7,256 bases of DNA from the NCBI GenBank assembly GCA_002358955.1, contig DEPV01000015.1:2096-9351 (forward strand). Direction: 5' to 3'. The notes under the pieces were generated by a model. That model was not told where the DNA came from and made no database searches. It worked only from the letters and a program-made list of their open reading frames with translations. This document shows positions 1 through 5,627 of the stretch, piece by piece. Position 1 is the stretch's first letter; each line of letters starts with the position of its first letter. The DNA is from Erysipelothrix sp. UBA3383 (GTDB lineage: Bacteria > Bacillota_I > Bacilli_A > Erysipelotrichales > Erysipelotrichaceae). The translations under genes were made by a program, and so were the position numbers.

Positions 1-22
1 TCGATCCCGCTAAGCTCCACCA
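1..22 (+). tRNA. 3' end of a tRNA (partial, encodes CCA)
   Basis: The window starts inside the T-loop of a tRNA gene. TCGATC fits positions 55-60, CCGCT is the 3' strand of the T-stem, AAGCTCC is the seven-base 3' acceptor strand, A is the discriminator, and CCA is genomically encoded. The matching 5' acceptor strand would be GGAGCTT, which lies outside the window. GGAG...-type acceptors with A73 are common in Firmicutes tRNA-Val, so Val is a guess only, because the anticodon is not visible. A terminator follows 11 bases later, so this is the last gene of its transcript. Confidence 0.85.
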
Positions 23-33
23 TAATTATAATC

Positions 34-58
34 AAAGCGATCTTACGATCGTTTTTCT
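34..58 (+). terminator. Intrinsic terminator of the tRNA transcript
   Basis: AAAGCGATC, loop TTAC, GATCGTTTT forms a nine-pair stem with one G-T wobble, and the T-rich tract TTTTTCTTT overlaps its 3' arm. It lies just downstream of the tRNA CCA end and is oriented to stop plus-strand transcription. Confidence 0.75.
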
Positions 59-81
59 TTACCAAAAAAATCTATACCGAC

Positions 82-120
82 AAAAAGCCACATGTTATTA
101 CTAACACGTGGCTTTTTGTT
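82..120. terminator. Bidirectional terminator hairpin between converging genes
   Basis: A 16-base arm, AAAAAGCCACATGTTA (82-97), faces TAACACGTGGCTTTTT (102-117) across a TTAC loop with a single A-C mismatch. A-run and T-run flanks make it work on either strand. It separates the plus-strand tRNA unit from the minus-strand membrane-protein gene that ends at 174. Confidence 0.8.
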
Positions 121-131
121 ATCCCTTGATA

Positions 132-163
132 TAAAAAAGACGACATCTTATGACATCGTCCTT
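132..163 (-). terminator. Terminator of the DUF308-like gene
   Basis: Read on the minus strand, a 12-base arm starting AAGGACGA (163-152) pairs with GATGTCGTCTTT (147-136) over an ATAA loop. Every position pairs, three of them as G-T wobbles, and a run of T residues follows. It begins 11 bases after the stop codon at 174-176, so it is the natural end of that transcript, ahead of the stronger shared hairpin at 82-120. Confidence 0.75.
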
Positions 164-173
164 AAGTATAGTA

Positions 174-692
174 CTAAACTACTTTAATCATCTTAGACAC
201 ACCGGTTGAAATAAATGCAAACCCTGTATAAAGCACTAAGAAGCCTTCTGCAAGTCCTGGGTTAAAGAGTAACCAAACACCATAAGCAATGATCAGGATA
301 TCTAAAACCATAACTAGAATACGCAATCCATGTTTTGGAATGAATGCAGCAAATTGAAGTTGCAATGCTGAATCAATGATAATCCAGAAAAGCAGCATGT
401 ATGCTAAGAAAAGTGTATTACTAATAAAATTACCAAACATAAAGATCAGTCCCAATACCAGTAAGATAATACCATCAAATAGACTACCTTGATGAATCTC
501 TTCACTGAATCGACGTGTCATGTATGAGATGATTAATGCCAAGACACCACTCACCAGAACAATCCATGCCATCATAAATGACAATGTTTTAAGTGTTGTA
601 TTTGGATTTTGAATCATTAACATACCAAATACAATATAAATTAAACCAGCCGCAACACCAACAACGCGACTCCAAAAATTAGTTTGTTTCAT
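174..692 (-). CDS. DUF308 / HdeD-like membrane protein
   Basis: A 172-residue integral membrane protein. Start chosen: the ATG at 690-692 (MKQTNFWSR...), because AAAAGGGG lies about six bases ahead of it. An upstream in-frame ATG at 755 would add 21 charged residues and has no ribosome site. The chain is a series of hydrophobic helices with short loops: roughly 10-28, 38-55, 72-90, 93-112, 122-142 and 145-165. The repeated 'G-(hydrophobic)-GxxxxxxP' pattern (GVAAGLIYIVFG...NP, later YGVWLLFNPGLAEG) is typical of the DUF308/HdeD family, in which a helix pair is repeated. HdeD is linked to acid stress in E. coli; most Firmicutes homologues are uncharacterised, so no specific role is claimed. 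It lies downstream of, and on the same strand as, the 408-residue membrane protein gene, with its own promoter-like site between them. Confidence 0.75.
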   Translation of the reverse strand: MKQTNFWSRVVGVAAGLIYIVFGMLMIQNPNTTLKTLSFMMAWIVLVSGVLALIISYMTRRFSEEIHQGSLFDGIILLVLGLIFMFGNFISNTLFLAYMLLFWIIIDSALQLQFAAFIPKHGLRILVMVLDILIIAYGVWLLFNPGLAEGFLVLYTGFAFISTGVSKMIKVV

Positions 693-766
693 AATTTCCC
701 CTTTTCTATAAGCTTGTAGTGGAATCTTCCTGTATCGAAGATATTCAAGCTTCATGTATATTATTT

Positions 767-795
767 AGTTTATGTGATAACATCACTGATTGCAA
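767..795 (-). promoter_or_regulatory. Promoter of the DUF308-like gene with a small palindrome in the spacer
   Basis: On the minus strand TTGCAA (795-790) and TAAACT (772-767) are 17 bases apart, upstream of the 692 start. The spacer holds GTGAT-AAC-ATCAC (774-786), a 5+3+5 inverted repeat that could be a repressor site. The -10 matches the consensus at four of six positions. The leader to the ATG is about 70 bases. Confidence 0.45.
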
Positions 796-833
796 GAACA
801 ATATTTATGAACATGTTTTACCAGTAATGCATC

Positions 834-2060
834 TCATTGCAATTTATGACGTAAAGCACTGATCTTTAATTTTATGTCTTTCAAATCTAAAACAGTAATC
901 CACTGAATGAAGATTCCCATAAAGAGCAACAAGGTAAAAATACTGAGTATTTGTCCAAATTGAAATGCATACCTTAAGTTGAGTATCAAGGCTAATACAA
1001 GCTGGATACTTCGTACCCATACCTCTTTGAACAAATCAACACGTAGTATCTTAGGTAAGAATACAATCATTCCAATAAGAACAGCCATGATGATAACACG
1101 CATCATCGGTTTTGAAATAAACCGAGCACTTAAGCCATCAATGAATGTACCTGCTGTTTGATTGACTATTGCACCAAGATCTATATTATCCACAAAGACT
1201 TGCTGTAATATCATCCCTCCTTCTATTTCTTTGGGAATATTGATTCCAAAACCCTGCGCCTTCTGAATCAAAAGATCAGGCATCACAAGGTGCACTAAGC
1301 CATCTGCTGTAGGTTTTAAATCAAGAACATAATCTACCGCAATAGCTTCCTTAACACCATCCACTTGAAGATTCACAAGTCCCAAACCACTACCTGCAAT
1401 AACTAACATCAGTAAGGATGTAATTGCACTAATCTTAATCACACGTGATGAGAATCCCAAAACATCAAATCCTCTAAATTGAAAACGTCCTTTTTGGTAC
1501 AGTAGATAAACAAGAGTTCCAACACAAAGTAATTGCCCCCATAAAAAGATCCTGAACAATAAATTTCTAAGCTCCAATAGACTGTGATTCGCATTCATAA
1601 TCAGCACTAAATCCATTTGATTTACCATGATGGCAGTCAGTGCAATCACAAATAAAAGCAAGATGCTAAAGTAAGTATGATCATGCCTTAAAAGCCTTCT
1701 TTTAAGCCCTAAGAGAACCCCTTGAGCTATAATCAATGGCACAGTATAGTAAACAACTTCAACCAGCAGCAAGGGATTAAACACCTTACTATGAAGAACA
1801 CTAAGATCAATAAGATTCAATGATTGAATCCCCATATATGCCAATTGTCCAAGATATGGAATTTTAGAAAATACATTATAGATAAATACGTTCATGATGT
1901 CTTTTGAGACATAAAGAAGATATATCGGAAAGACCAACAATACTGCAATATTAATAGACCCCAAAGCACTATACAACCTTGATACTGCCTGAACCTTTAA
2001 ATCGTTAGAACTCTTACTTGAATTGTGTATATCAAGATACACTTCATCTTGTCGATCCAT
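834..2060 (-). CDS. Multi-pass membrane protein of unknown function
   Basis: A 408-residue protein I do not recognise. The ATG at 2058-2060 is preceded by AAGGGGG at seven bases, so the start is well supported. The N-terminal ~30 residues are polar and probably cytoplasmic. Hydrophobic segments fall near residues 34-51, 96-118, 129-147, 169-187, 208-229, 319-336, 347-362 and 368-388, about eight helices. A stretch of about 90 residues (230-318) between the fifth and sixth helices is only mildly hydrophobic and contains ...DYVLDLKPTADGLVHLVMPD...; this would be a sizeable loop or domain, probably on one face of the membrane. Positively charged clusters (KRRLLRHDH, QKGRFQFRG) mark likely cytoplasmic loops. 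No enzyme or transporter signature is evident. It is followed by the DUF308-like membrane protein with no terminator in between, so partial read-through into that gene is possible. Confidence 0.7.
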   Translation of the reverse strand: MDRQDEVYLDIHNSSKSSNDLKVQAVSRLYSALGSINIAVLLVFPIYLLYVSKDIMNVFIYNVFSKIPYLGQLAYMGIQSLNLIDLSVLHSKVFNPLLLVEVVYYTVPLIIAQGVLLGLKRRLLRHDHTYFSILLLFVIALTAIMVNQMDLVLIMNANHSLLELRNLLFRIFLWGQLLCVGTLVYLLYQKGRFQFRGFDVLGFSSRVIKISAITSLLMLVIAGSGLGLVNLQVDGVKEAIAVDYVLDLKPTADGLVHLVMPDLLIQKAQGFGINIPKEIEGGMILQQVFVDNIDLGAIVNQTAGTFIDGLSARFISKPMMRVIIMAVLIGMIVFLPKILRVDLFKEVWVRSIQLVLALILNLRYAFQFGQILSIFTLLLFMGIFIQWITVLDLKDIKLKISALRHKLQ

Positions 2061-2101
2061 CGCTAATCCCCCTTAAACAAGACTTCTAAGCTATATATCC
2101 A

Positions 2102-2110
2102 ATTATAACA
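2102..2110 (-). promoter_or_regulatory. Extended -10 promoter of the 408-residue membrane protein
   Basis: The minus strand reads TGTTATAAT, a perfect TATAAT with the TGn extension that compensates for a poor -35 (only AT-rich sequence lies 17 bases upstream). Transcription would start near 2095, giving a leader of about 35 bases containing the AAGGGGG ribosome site. Confidence 0.5.
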
Positions 2111-2186
2111 CTTCAACCCATCAAATTTTATTTATTATATCAATTATAAAAGTATGTCTAGTAATCTTAATAAATACCATTTATAC

Positions 2187-2204
2187 TGTTATTATCACAT
2201 AACA
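2187..2204. repeat. Inverted repeat TGTTAT/ATAACA upstream of the membrane-protein promoter
   Basis: TGTTAT (2187-2192) and ATAACA (2199-2204) are separated by TATCAC. The minus strand contains TATGTGATAA, a ten-base string also present at 771-780 in front of the DUF308-like gene. It is outside the IS3 ends, so it belongs to the host sequence. It could be an operator, but may be chance in AT-rich DNA. Confidence 0.25.
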
Positions 2205-2207
2205 ATA

Positions 2208-2232
2208 AAAAGGGTGGAATGGCAACCCTTTT
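2208..2232 (-). terminator. Terminator at the 3' end of the IS3 element
   Basis: The minus strand forms AAAAGGGT, a nine-base loop, then ACCCTTTT, followed by TATTGTTAT. It lies 12 bases past the orfB stop and straddles the predicted right end of the IS (about 2220), so one arm may come from the target or the true end may be slightly further out. Confidence 0.55.
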
Positions 2233-2243
2233 ATGGACATTTA

Positions 2244-3026
2244 TTATAAAGTCATTTGATTCCATTGCGTTGGTGACTGATAATTCAAAGATGAGTGTAA
2301 TCTCTTATTATTAAACCACCATACATATGCACTTAGTTTCTTATCAAGCTCGTGTTGGGAACTAAAAATTCTATTTCTAATAAACTCTGTTTTCATTGAT
2401 TTGAATGTTGCCTCTGCAACAGCGTTATCATAAGGTGAGCCTGGCTTACTAAGTGATCTTTTAATACCAAATAGATTGAGTACATCATCTATGAGTTGAT
2501 TGTCGAATTCTTTACCTCTGTCAGTGTGAAAACACTTGAAATTGAACAAATTGGATTGAATATTCGCAAAGGCAGTTTTTACAAGTTTTGCATCCTTTGA
2601 CGGACCACTTGAGTAACCGATGATCTCTCTGTTATGTAGATCTACAATTGTGCAAATATAATGCCAATTTAATCCAACTCTAACATATGTTAAATCACTA
2701 ACAATTATTTCAAATTTCTCTTTCTCATCAAACTCACGATCAACAATATTTTTAATCTCTGATTGATTTACTCCAGATGATTCAGGTTTGTAATTTTTGA
2801 CTGTATAAGCTGATACAAGGCCTTTTGAGTGCATTATACGCGCGATACGGCGCCTTGATAGGTTTATACCCTGGCTTCGCAACTCTGCTTGAATTCGTCT
2901 AGTTCCATACGCTTGATAGTTCTCGTTAAATGTTTTCTCAACAATTTCAGAATAGATATCTTCTTTCGTCGAAGGTTCTTCATATGAATAATATCCTGAC
3001 CTTGAAATATTAAGAATTTTACACAT
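2244..3026 (-). CDS. IS3-family transposase OrfB (rve integrase domain)
   Basis: This is the catalytic half of the IS3 transposase. Counted from the ATG at 3026, residues 1-70 are the HTH_21 type (MCKILNISRSGYYSY..., AYGTRRIQAEL). The rve/DDE core follows with D111 (SDLTYV), D169 (FHTDRG) and E205 (NAVAEATFKSMKTE). There are exactly 35 residues between the second D and E, the D,D(35)E signature. The C-terminal WWFNNKRLHSSLNYQSP motif is also family standard. The frame stays open upstream of the ATG and encodes KIKLIKNNSHKYPITA, which belongs to a normal OrfB N-terminus. The active protein is therefore most likely an OrfAB fusion made by -1 frameshifting at 3071-3074, and the ATG product may be only a by-product. 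The stop codon lies inside the terminal inverted repeat. Confidence 0.93.
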   Translation of the reverse strand: MCKILNISRSGYYSYEEPSTKEDIYSEIVEKTFNENYQAYGTRRIQAELRSQGINLSRRRIARIMHSKGLVSAYTVKNYKPESSGVNQSEIKNIVDREFDEKEKFEIIVSDLTYVRVGLNWHYICTIVDLHNREIIGYSSGPSKDAKLVKTAFANIQSNLFNFKCFHTDRGKEFDNQLIDDVLNLFGIKRSLSKPGSPYDNAVAEATFKSMKTEFIRNRIFSSQHELDKKLSAYVWWFNNKRLHSSLNYQSPTQWNQMTL

Positions 3027-3067
3027 TGCAGTTATTGGATATTTATGCGAATTATTTTTGATTAATT

Positions 3068-3074
3068 TTATTTT
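3068..3074 (-). other. Probable -1 ribosomal frameshift site joining orfA and orfB
   Basis: The end of orfA reads AGA-AAA-TAA. The Lys codon AAA is preceded by another A, so the tRNA can slip one base back onto AAA when the ribosome stalls at the stop. Reading then continues ...GRK-IKLIKNNSHKYP... straight into OrfB without an intervening stop. It is not a perfect X-XXY-YYZ heptamer, so the efficiency is unknown. Confidence 0.5.
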
Positions 3075-3352
3075 CTGCCCATAATCAGGGCAGCTTGTTT
3101 TAAAATATCATTTTCCATTTCTAACTGCCTAATTCTCTTATCCTTAGCAATAATTTCTTTTTGCTCAAGAGTCAATTTGTTCTCAATTTGGACCGTTCCA
3201 TTTTTCTTATATTGGCGAACCCAATTATGAATCGATGATGGACTTAAATCATATTCAATTGTAATTTCACTTGCTGATTTCCCGTTATTATATAATTCCA
3301 CCATTTGTAATTTGAATTCTTCAGAATAAGTAGCTCTTTGTCTTCTTGTCAT
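3068..3352 (-). CDS. IS3-family transposase OrfA (HTH_Tnp_1)
   Basis: This 94-residue protein is the DNA-binding half of the transposase, directing it to the terminal repeats. RRQRATYSEEFKLQMVELYNNG followed by SASEITIEYDLSPSSIHNWVRQYK (residues about 8-50) is a typical HTH_Tnp_1 domain, with Trp44 in the recognition helix. Residues 60-90 (LEQKEIIAKDKRIRQLEMENDILKQA) form the leucine-zipper coiled coil used for multimerisation. The start ATG (3350-3352) has GAGG seven bases upstream. The frame ends at TAA (3068-3070), just after an AAAA run, and OrfB continues in the -1 frame. Confidence 0.93.
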   Translation of the reverse strand: MTRRQRATYSEEFKLQMVELYNNGKSASEITIEYDLSPSSIHNWVRQYKKNGTVQIENKLTLEQKEIIAKDKRIRQLEMENDILKQAALIMGRK

Positions 3353-3484
3353 GCTAATACCTCGCTTTCATATATCTTAGCATAGACTTTATAATTGGTG
3401 TCCACTAAAGTATAGCCTATCCAAGTATTCTGGACATGATATCGAAATGGGGCATATCATTTAATCCATTCCTTTTTTATTGCA

Positions 3485-4107
3485 TCATTCATAATTTAAA
3501 TTGCTGTTGGGGCTTAAATCCATATTATTTCTTAGGATTGCCTCTAAGATATGCACATGCTAATAAGTATTGATTGGATTAACACTACTGTCGTAAATTA
3601 CACAAATCGTAGTATCAATGTGATTGAATGTTTCATTGAAGTGGTAGAGCTTCTAGGGATAAACTCTTGGTCTATCAATTGATTGTTGGTTGGAACACCT
3701 TTGTGTTGAGTCACCATGTATTGGGTATAGGGATTTAAAAACCACTTTAGAAGATATAAATTACGATCACTACCATGGGGCATTAACTAAATATTGAGGC
3801 GGTGATGGTTATTTGCTAGACTGAAGTCTGTTGGTAGATAGGTAGTTTCTGGTAGGACAGTTAAATCCGTATCATTGTGTGGCTTGTGTTAGTAGTTAAA
3901 GACTTGAATGGTTTCATACATAGGCACTACTTCTTTGCTGAATATACTAATGATGGGTATAGAGGAAAATTAAGAAAAAAAATCATTGGACCAACTACTA
4001 ATGGCTCCATATGATCTTTATTTCTCGATAAGTGATAAAAGACAATCCCGTGACATGTTTTACAGTTTTCTTTGAAATATTCCAAGTCTCAGTGACAATC
4101 CTGAAAA
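3485..4107 (-). pseudogene. Decayed minus-strand coding sequence, unidentified
   Basis: This roughly 620-base stretch has no intact gene but keeps readable coding fragments on the minus strand. In one frame the reading runs PMYETIQVFNY-stop (TAA at 3889-3891), then ...LPETTYLPTDFSLANNHHR...-stop (TAG at 3787-3789), then MPHGSDRNLYLLKWFLNPYT...NNQLIDQEFIPR. Near 3645-3655 the sense switches frame (KLYHFNETFNHIDTTICVIY...NPINTY), meets another stop (TAG at 3560-3562), and ends ...LEAILRNNMDLSPNSNLNYE-stop at 3485. An N-terminal-like piece (about 3998-4107) reads ETWNISKKTVKHVTGLSF, which has a helix-turn-helix flavour, in a different frame. Together these look like one old gene carrying several stops and at least two frameshifts. 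I do not recognise the family. The IS3 copy lies about 70 bases beyond its 3' end and may mark the same hot spot. Confidence 0.5.
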
Positions 4108-5361
4108 TTAATTTTTTAAACTACCAATCGAAACAACATAGACGTCATCTTCTCGTTGGTAGGACAGATTAGTGCCTGTTAAGACCATTAAGAAAGATGG
4201 TGGATTGACAACATTTTTCACTAGTGACTTCAAATTTATAGCGGCTTTATCAATTTCATGTGAACCCAGTTTAATTTCAACTGCTCCCCATCGGCCATCA
4301 CGAAGAACAACTACAGCATCGCATTCTAAATTATTGCTATCACGATAGTGATACACATTGCCCCCAATAGATTCTGCATATATCTTTAAATCTCTAATAC
4401 ATAGAGATTCGAAAACAAAGCCAAAAGTATTAAAATCTTTCAACAAGCCTTTTGAGTTTACACCAAGGGCCGCAGTAGCGATTGATGGATCTACGAAATG
4501 TCTCTTAGGACTTGTTCTTAACCTTGTAGATGATCTTAGCCTAGGAACCCAAGCTTCCAAGTCTTCGAGTACAAACAATCGTTCCAATACATTAAGGTAA
4601 CTGGAGAGTGTTGGACGTGAAATTGATTCATTATCGTTGGATAAATCTCTAATTATCGTGCTATGTTTAACTTCAGTAGAAATATTTCTTGCTAAAGAAC
4701 GAATCACTGCCATCATTTTTTGAGGGTTTTTTTCTGTGCCATCCACATTCGATACATCAGAATTAACAAGTGAATCCAAATAATTTTGGGCACTTATTTC
4801 AGCGAATTCAGTTTCCATCATTAAAGACCCCGGCCATCCACCACGTGTTATATACAATGCAATTTTTTCGACAGTGATGTCGTTTATTCCACTAACTTCC
4901 TGATTACCTTCAAACAATGCTAATAAGCTAATAGAGCCATCAGATTCATTGGTCTCATATAAACTCATTGTTCTCATCCGAATCCTGGAAAAGCGACCGG
5001 TTCCAGTGTGAGATGTTAGTCCATCAACTACCGGAGTTACAGAACCAGTTAAAATAAATTGCCCAAGTGCACCTCTCATATCTACTTCGTGACGCACAGC
5101 ATCCCATAACACTGGTGCTACTTGCCATTCATCAATGAGTCGTGGCGCAGCCCCCACTAACAAAAGGGATGGTTTTATATTGGCTGCCTGAAGGCTACTT
5201 TCACGAGTATCCGGATCTTGCATATACAATGTACTATTAGAAAATTCGCGACCTGTGCGTGTTTTACCACACCATTTTGCTCCCTCAATCAAAACCGCAC
5301 CCGATGATTTTAATGCATCCTTTAATAACTGATCTGCAATTCTAGGTATATATAGTATCAT
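4108..5361 (-). CDS. AAA_14 / DUF4143 ATP-binding protein
   Basis: A 417-residue protein, the normal length for this family. It belongs to the AAA_14-DUF4143 ATPases, which are common in anaerobic bacteria and archaea and have no settled function. Visible motifs: Walker A GAKWCGKT (27-34), Walker B RLIDEWQ (74-80, D77/E78), a sensor-like FILTGS (102-107), then GTGRFSRIRMRTMSLYE (120-136). The region around 248-270 (SRPTLSSYLNVLERLFVLEDL) is the winged-helix part. The C-terminal part carries E318 (FVFESL), D348 (LECDAV) and E362-x-K364 (AVEIKLG), a PD-(D/E)XK nuclease-fold pattern typical of DUF4143; whether it cuts DNA is unknown. The start has AGGTGG four bases upstream and a good promoter. 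The gene stands alone, with pseudogene debris downstream and a 23-bp repeat array upstream. It appears fully intact in an otherwise decayed neighbourhood. Confidence 0.9.
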   Translation of the reverse strand: MILYIPRIADQLLKDALKSSGAVLIEGAKWCGKTRTGREFSNSTLYMQDPDTRESSLQAANIKPSLLLVGAAPRLIDEWQVAPVLWDAVRHEVDMRGALGQFILTGSVTPVVDGLTSHTGTGRFSRIRMRTMSLYETNESDGSISLLALFEGNQEVSGINDITVEKIALYITRGGWPGSLMMETEFAEISAQNYLDSLVNSDVSNVDGTEKNPQKMMAVIRSLARNISTEVKHSTIIRDLSNDNESISRPTLSSYLNVLERLFVLEDLEAWVPRLRSSTRLRTSPKRHFVDPSIATAALGVNSKGLLKDFNTFGFVFESLCIRDLKIYAESIGGNVYHYRDSNNLECDAVVVLRDGRWGAVEIKLGSHEIDKAAINLKSLVKNVVNPPSFLMVLTGTNLSYQREDDVYVVSIGSLKN

Positions 5362-5385
5362 TAATCCACCTGCCTTTATTTATTA

Positions 5386-5414
5386 ACTATAACCCATTAA
5401 ATAGTTTGACGCAA
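5386..5414 (-). promoter_or_regulatory. Promoter of the AAA_14/DUF4143 gene
   Basis: On the minus strand TTGCGT (5414-5409) and TATAGT (5391-5386) are separated by 17 bases, about 25 bases before the start codon, with AGGTGG in between. The -35 box lies only six bases from the first 23-bp repeat, so anything bound to the array would be next to RNA polymerase. Confidence 0.6.
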
Positions 5415-5420
5415 CATTGT

Positions 5421-5542
5421 TTTACATATTGCAGGGATTTCACTTTACACTTTGCATTAAATTCGCTTTTAATTTTGCAGAGATTTTACTTTACAGTTTG
5501 CAGAAATTTCACATCGTACTTTGCAATGATTGAACTTTACAC
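5421..5542. repeat. Array of five 23-bp tandem repeats plus a partial sixth
   Basis: Units are 5421-5443, 5444-5466, 5467-5489, 5490-5512 and 5513-5535, with no bases between them; TTTACAC at 5536-5542 begins a sixth. The consensus on the plus strand is TTTACAnTTTGCA followed by GAGATTTCAC. Counted over 22 defined positions, the units match at 20, 17, 19, 21 and 14. TTGCA is present in all five. On the ATPase strand the unit reads GTGAAATCTC then TGCAAAnTGTAAA. A 23-base period cannot encode a simple in-frame protein repeat. The array sits immediately upstream of the ATPase promoter and is cut off on its far side where an IS3 remnant begins. Operator or iteron function is inferred from position only. 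Confidence 0.85.
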
Positions 5543-5593
5543 CTTAATGGTGGTATGTAAATCGGACAGGTCAAACATAGAGTTTGAAAATAA

Positions 5594-5619
5594 GTTACAA
5601 TAGATGTAACAATAGGAGT
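5594..5619 (+). promoter_or_regulatory. Ribosome site ahead of a lost start codon
   Basis: AGGAG (5614-5618) lies nine bases before ATA (5628-5630), where the orfA start should be. A small inverted repeat, GTTAC (5594-5598) and GTAAC (5606-5610), precedes it. A possible promoter for the remnant is TTGAAA (5584-5589) with TAACAA 17 bases downstream. Confidence 0.4.
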
Positions 5620-5627
5620 AAACTAAT

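Larger units (their letters stand above)
2221..3417 (-). mobile_element. Complete IS3-family insertion sequence, about 1.2 kb
   Basis: Terminal inverted repeats of 33 bases (2221-2253 and 3385-3417) match at about 25 positions. Both begin GGC, share the core TGGACA, and end in an unbroken ATTATAAAGTC. Between them lie orfA and orfB in the order and overlap usual for the family (IS150/IS3 groups, about 1.2-1.4 kb). Exact outer ends are uncertain by a few bases: the stronger inner match begins at TGGACA (2234 and 3404). No convincing 3-4 bp target duplication is seen for either choice. All the key transposase residues are present, so the copy is probably functional. Confidence 0.85.

Noticed and set aside
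174..755. Longer 193-residue form of the DUF308-like protein
   Set aside because: The extra 21 residues have no ribosome site, whereas AAAAGGGG directly precedes the internal ATG at 692.
979..1161. Plus-strand 60-codon open frame
   Set aside because: It lies wholly opposite the 408-residue membrane protein gene, has no ribosome site, and its composition follows the complementary strand.
3598..3783. Independent 61-codon minus-strand gene
   Set aside because: No ribosome site, and its sense continues on both sides through stops and a frameshift, so it is a fragment of a decayed gene.
4358..4600. Plus-strand 80-codon open frame
   Set aside because: Antisense shadow of the ATPase C-terminal half, without ribosome site or domain.
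5421..5542. CRISPR array
   Set aside because: Units are contiguous with no unique spacers, are 23 bases long and drift in sequence, and no cas genes are nearby.
5406..5603. Plus-strand 65-codon open frame over the 23-bp repeats
   Set aside because: The Phe/Leu/Cys-rich product is simply the T-rich repeat array translated; the frame runs across the array/IS junction and has no ribosome site.
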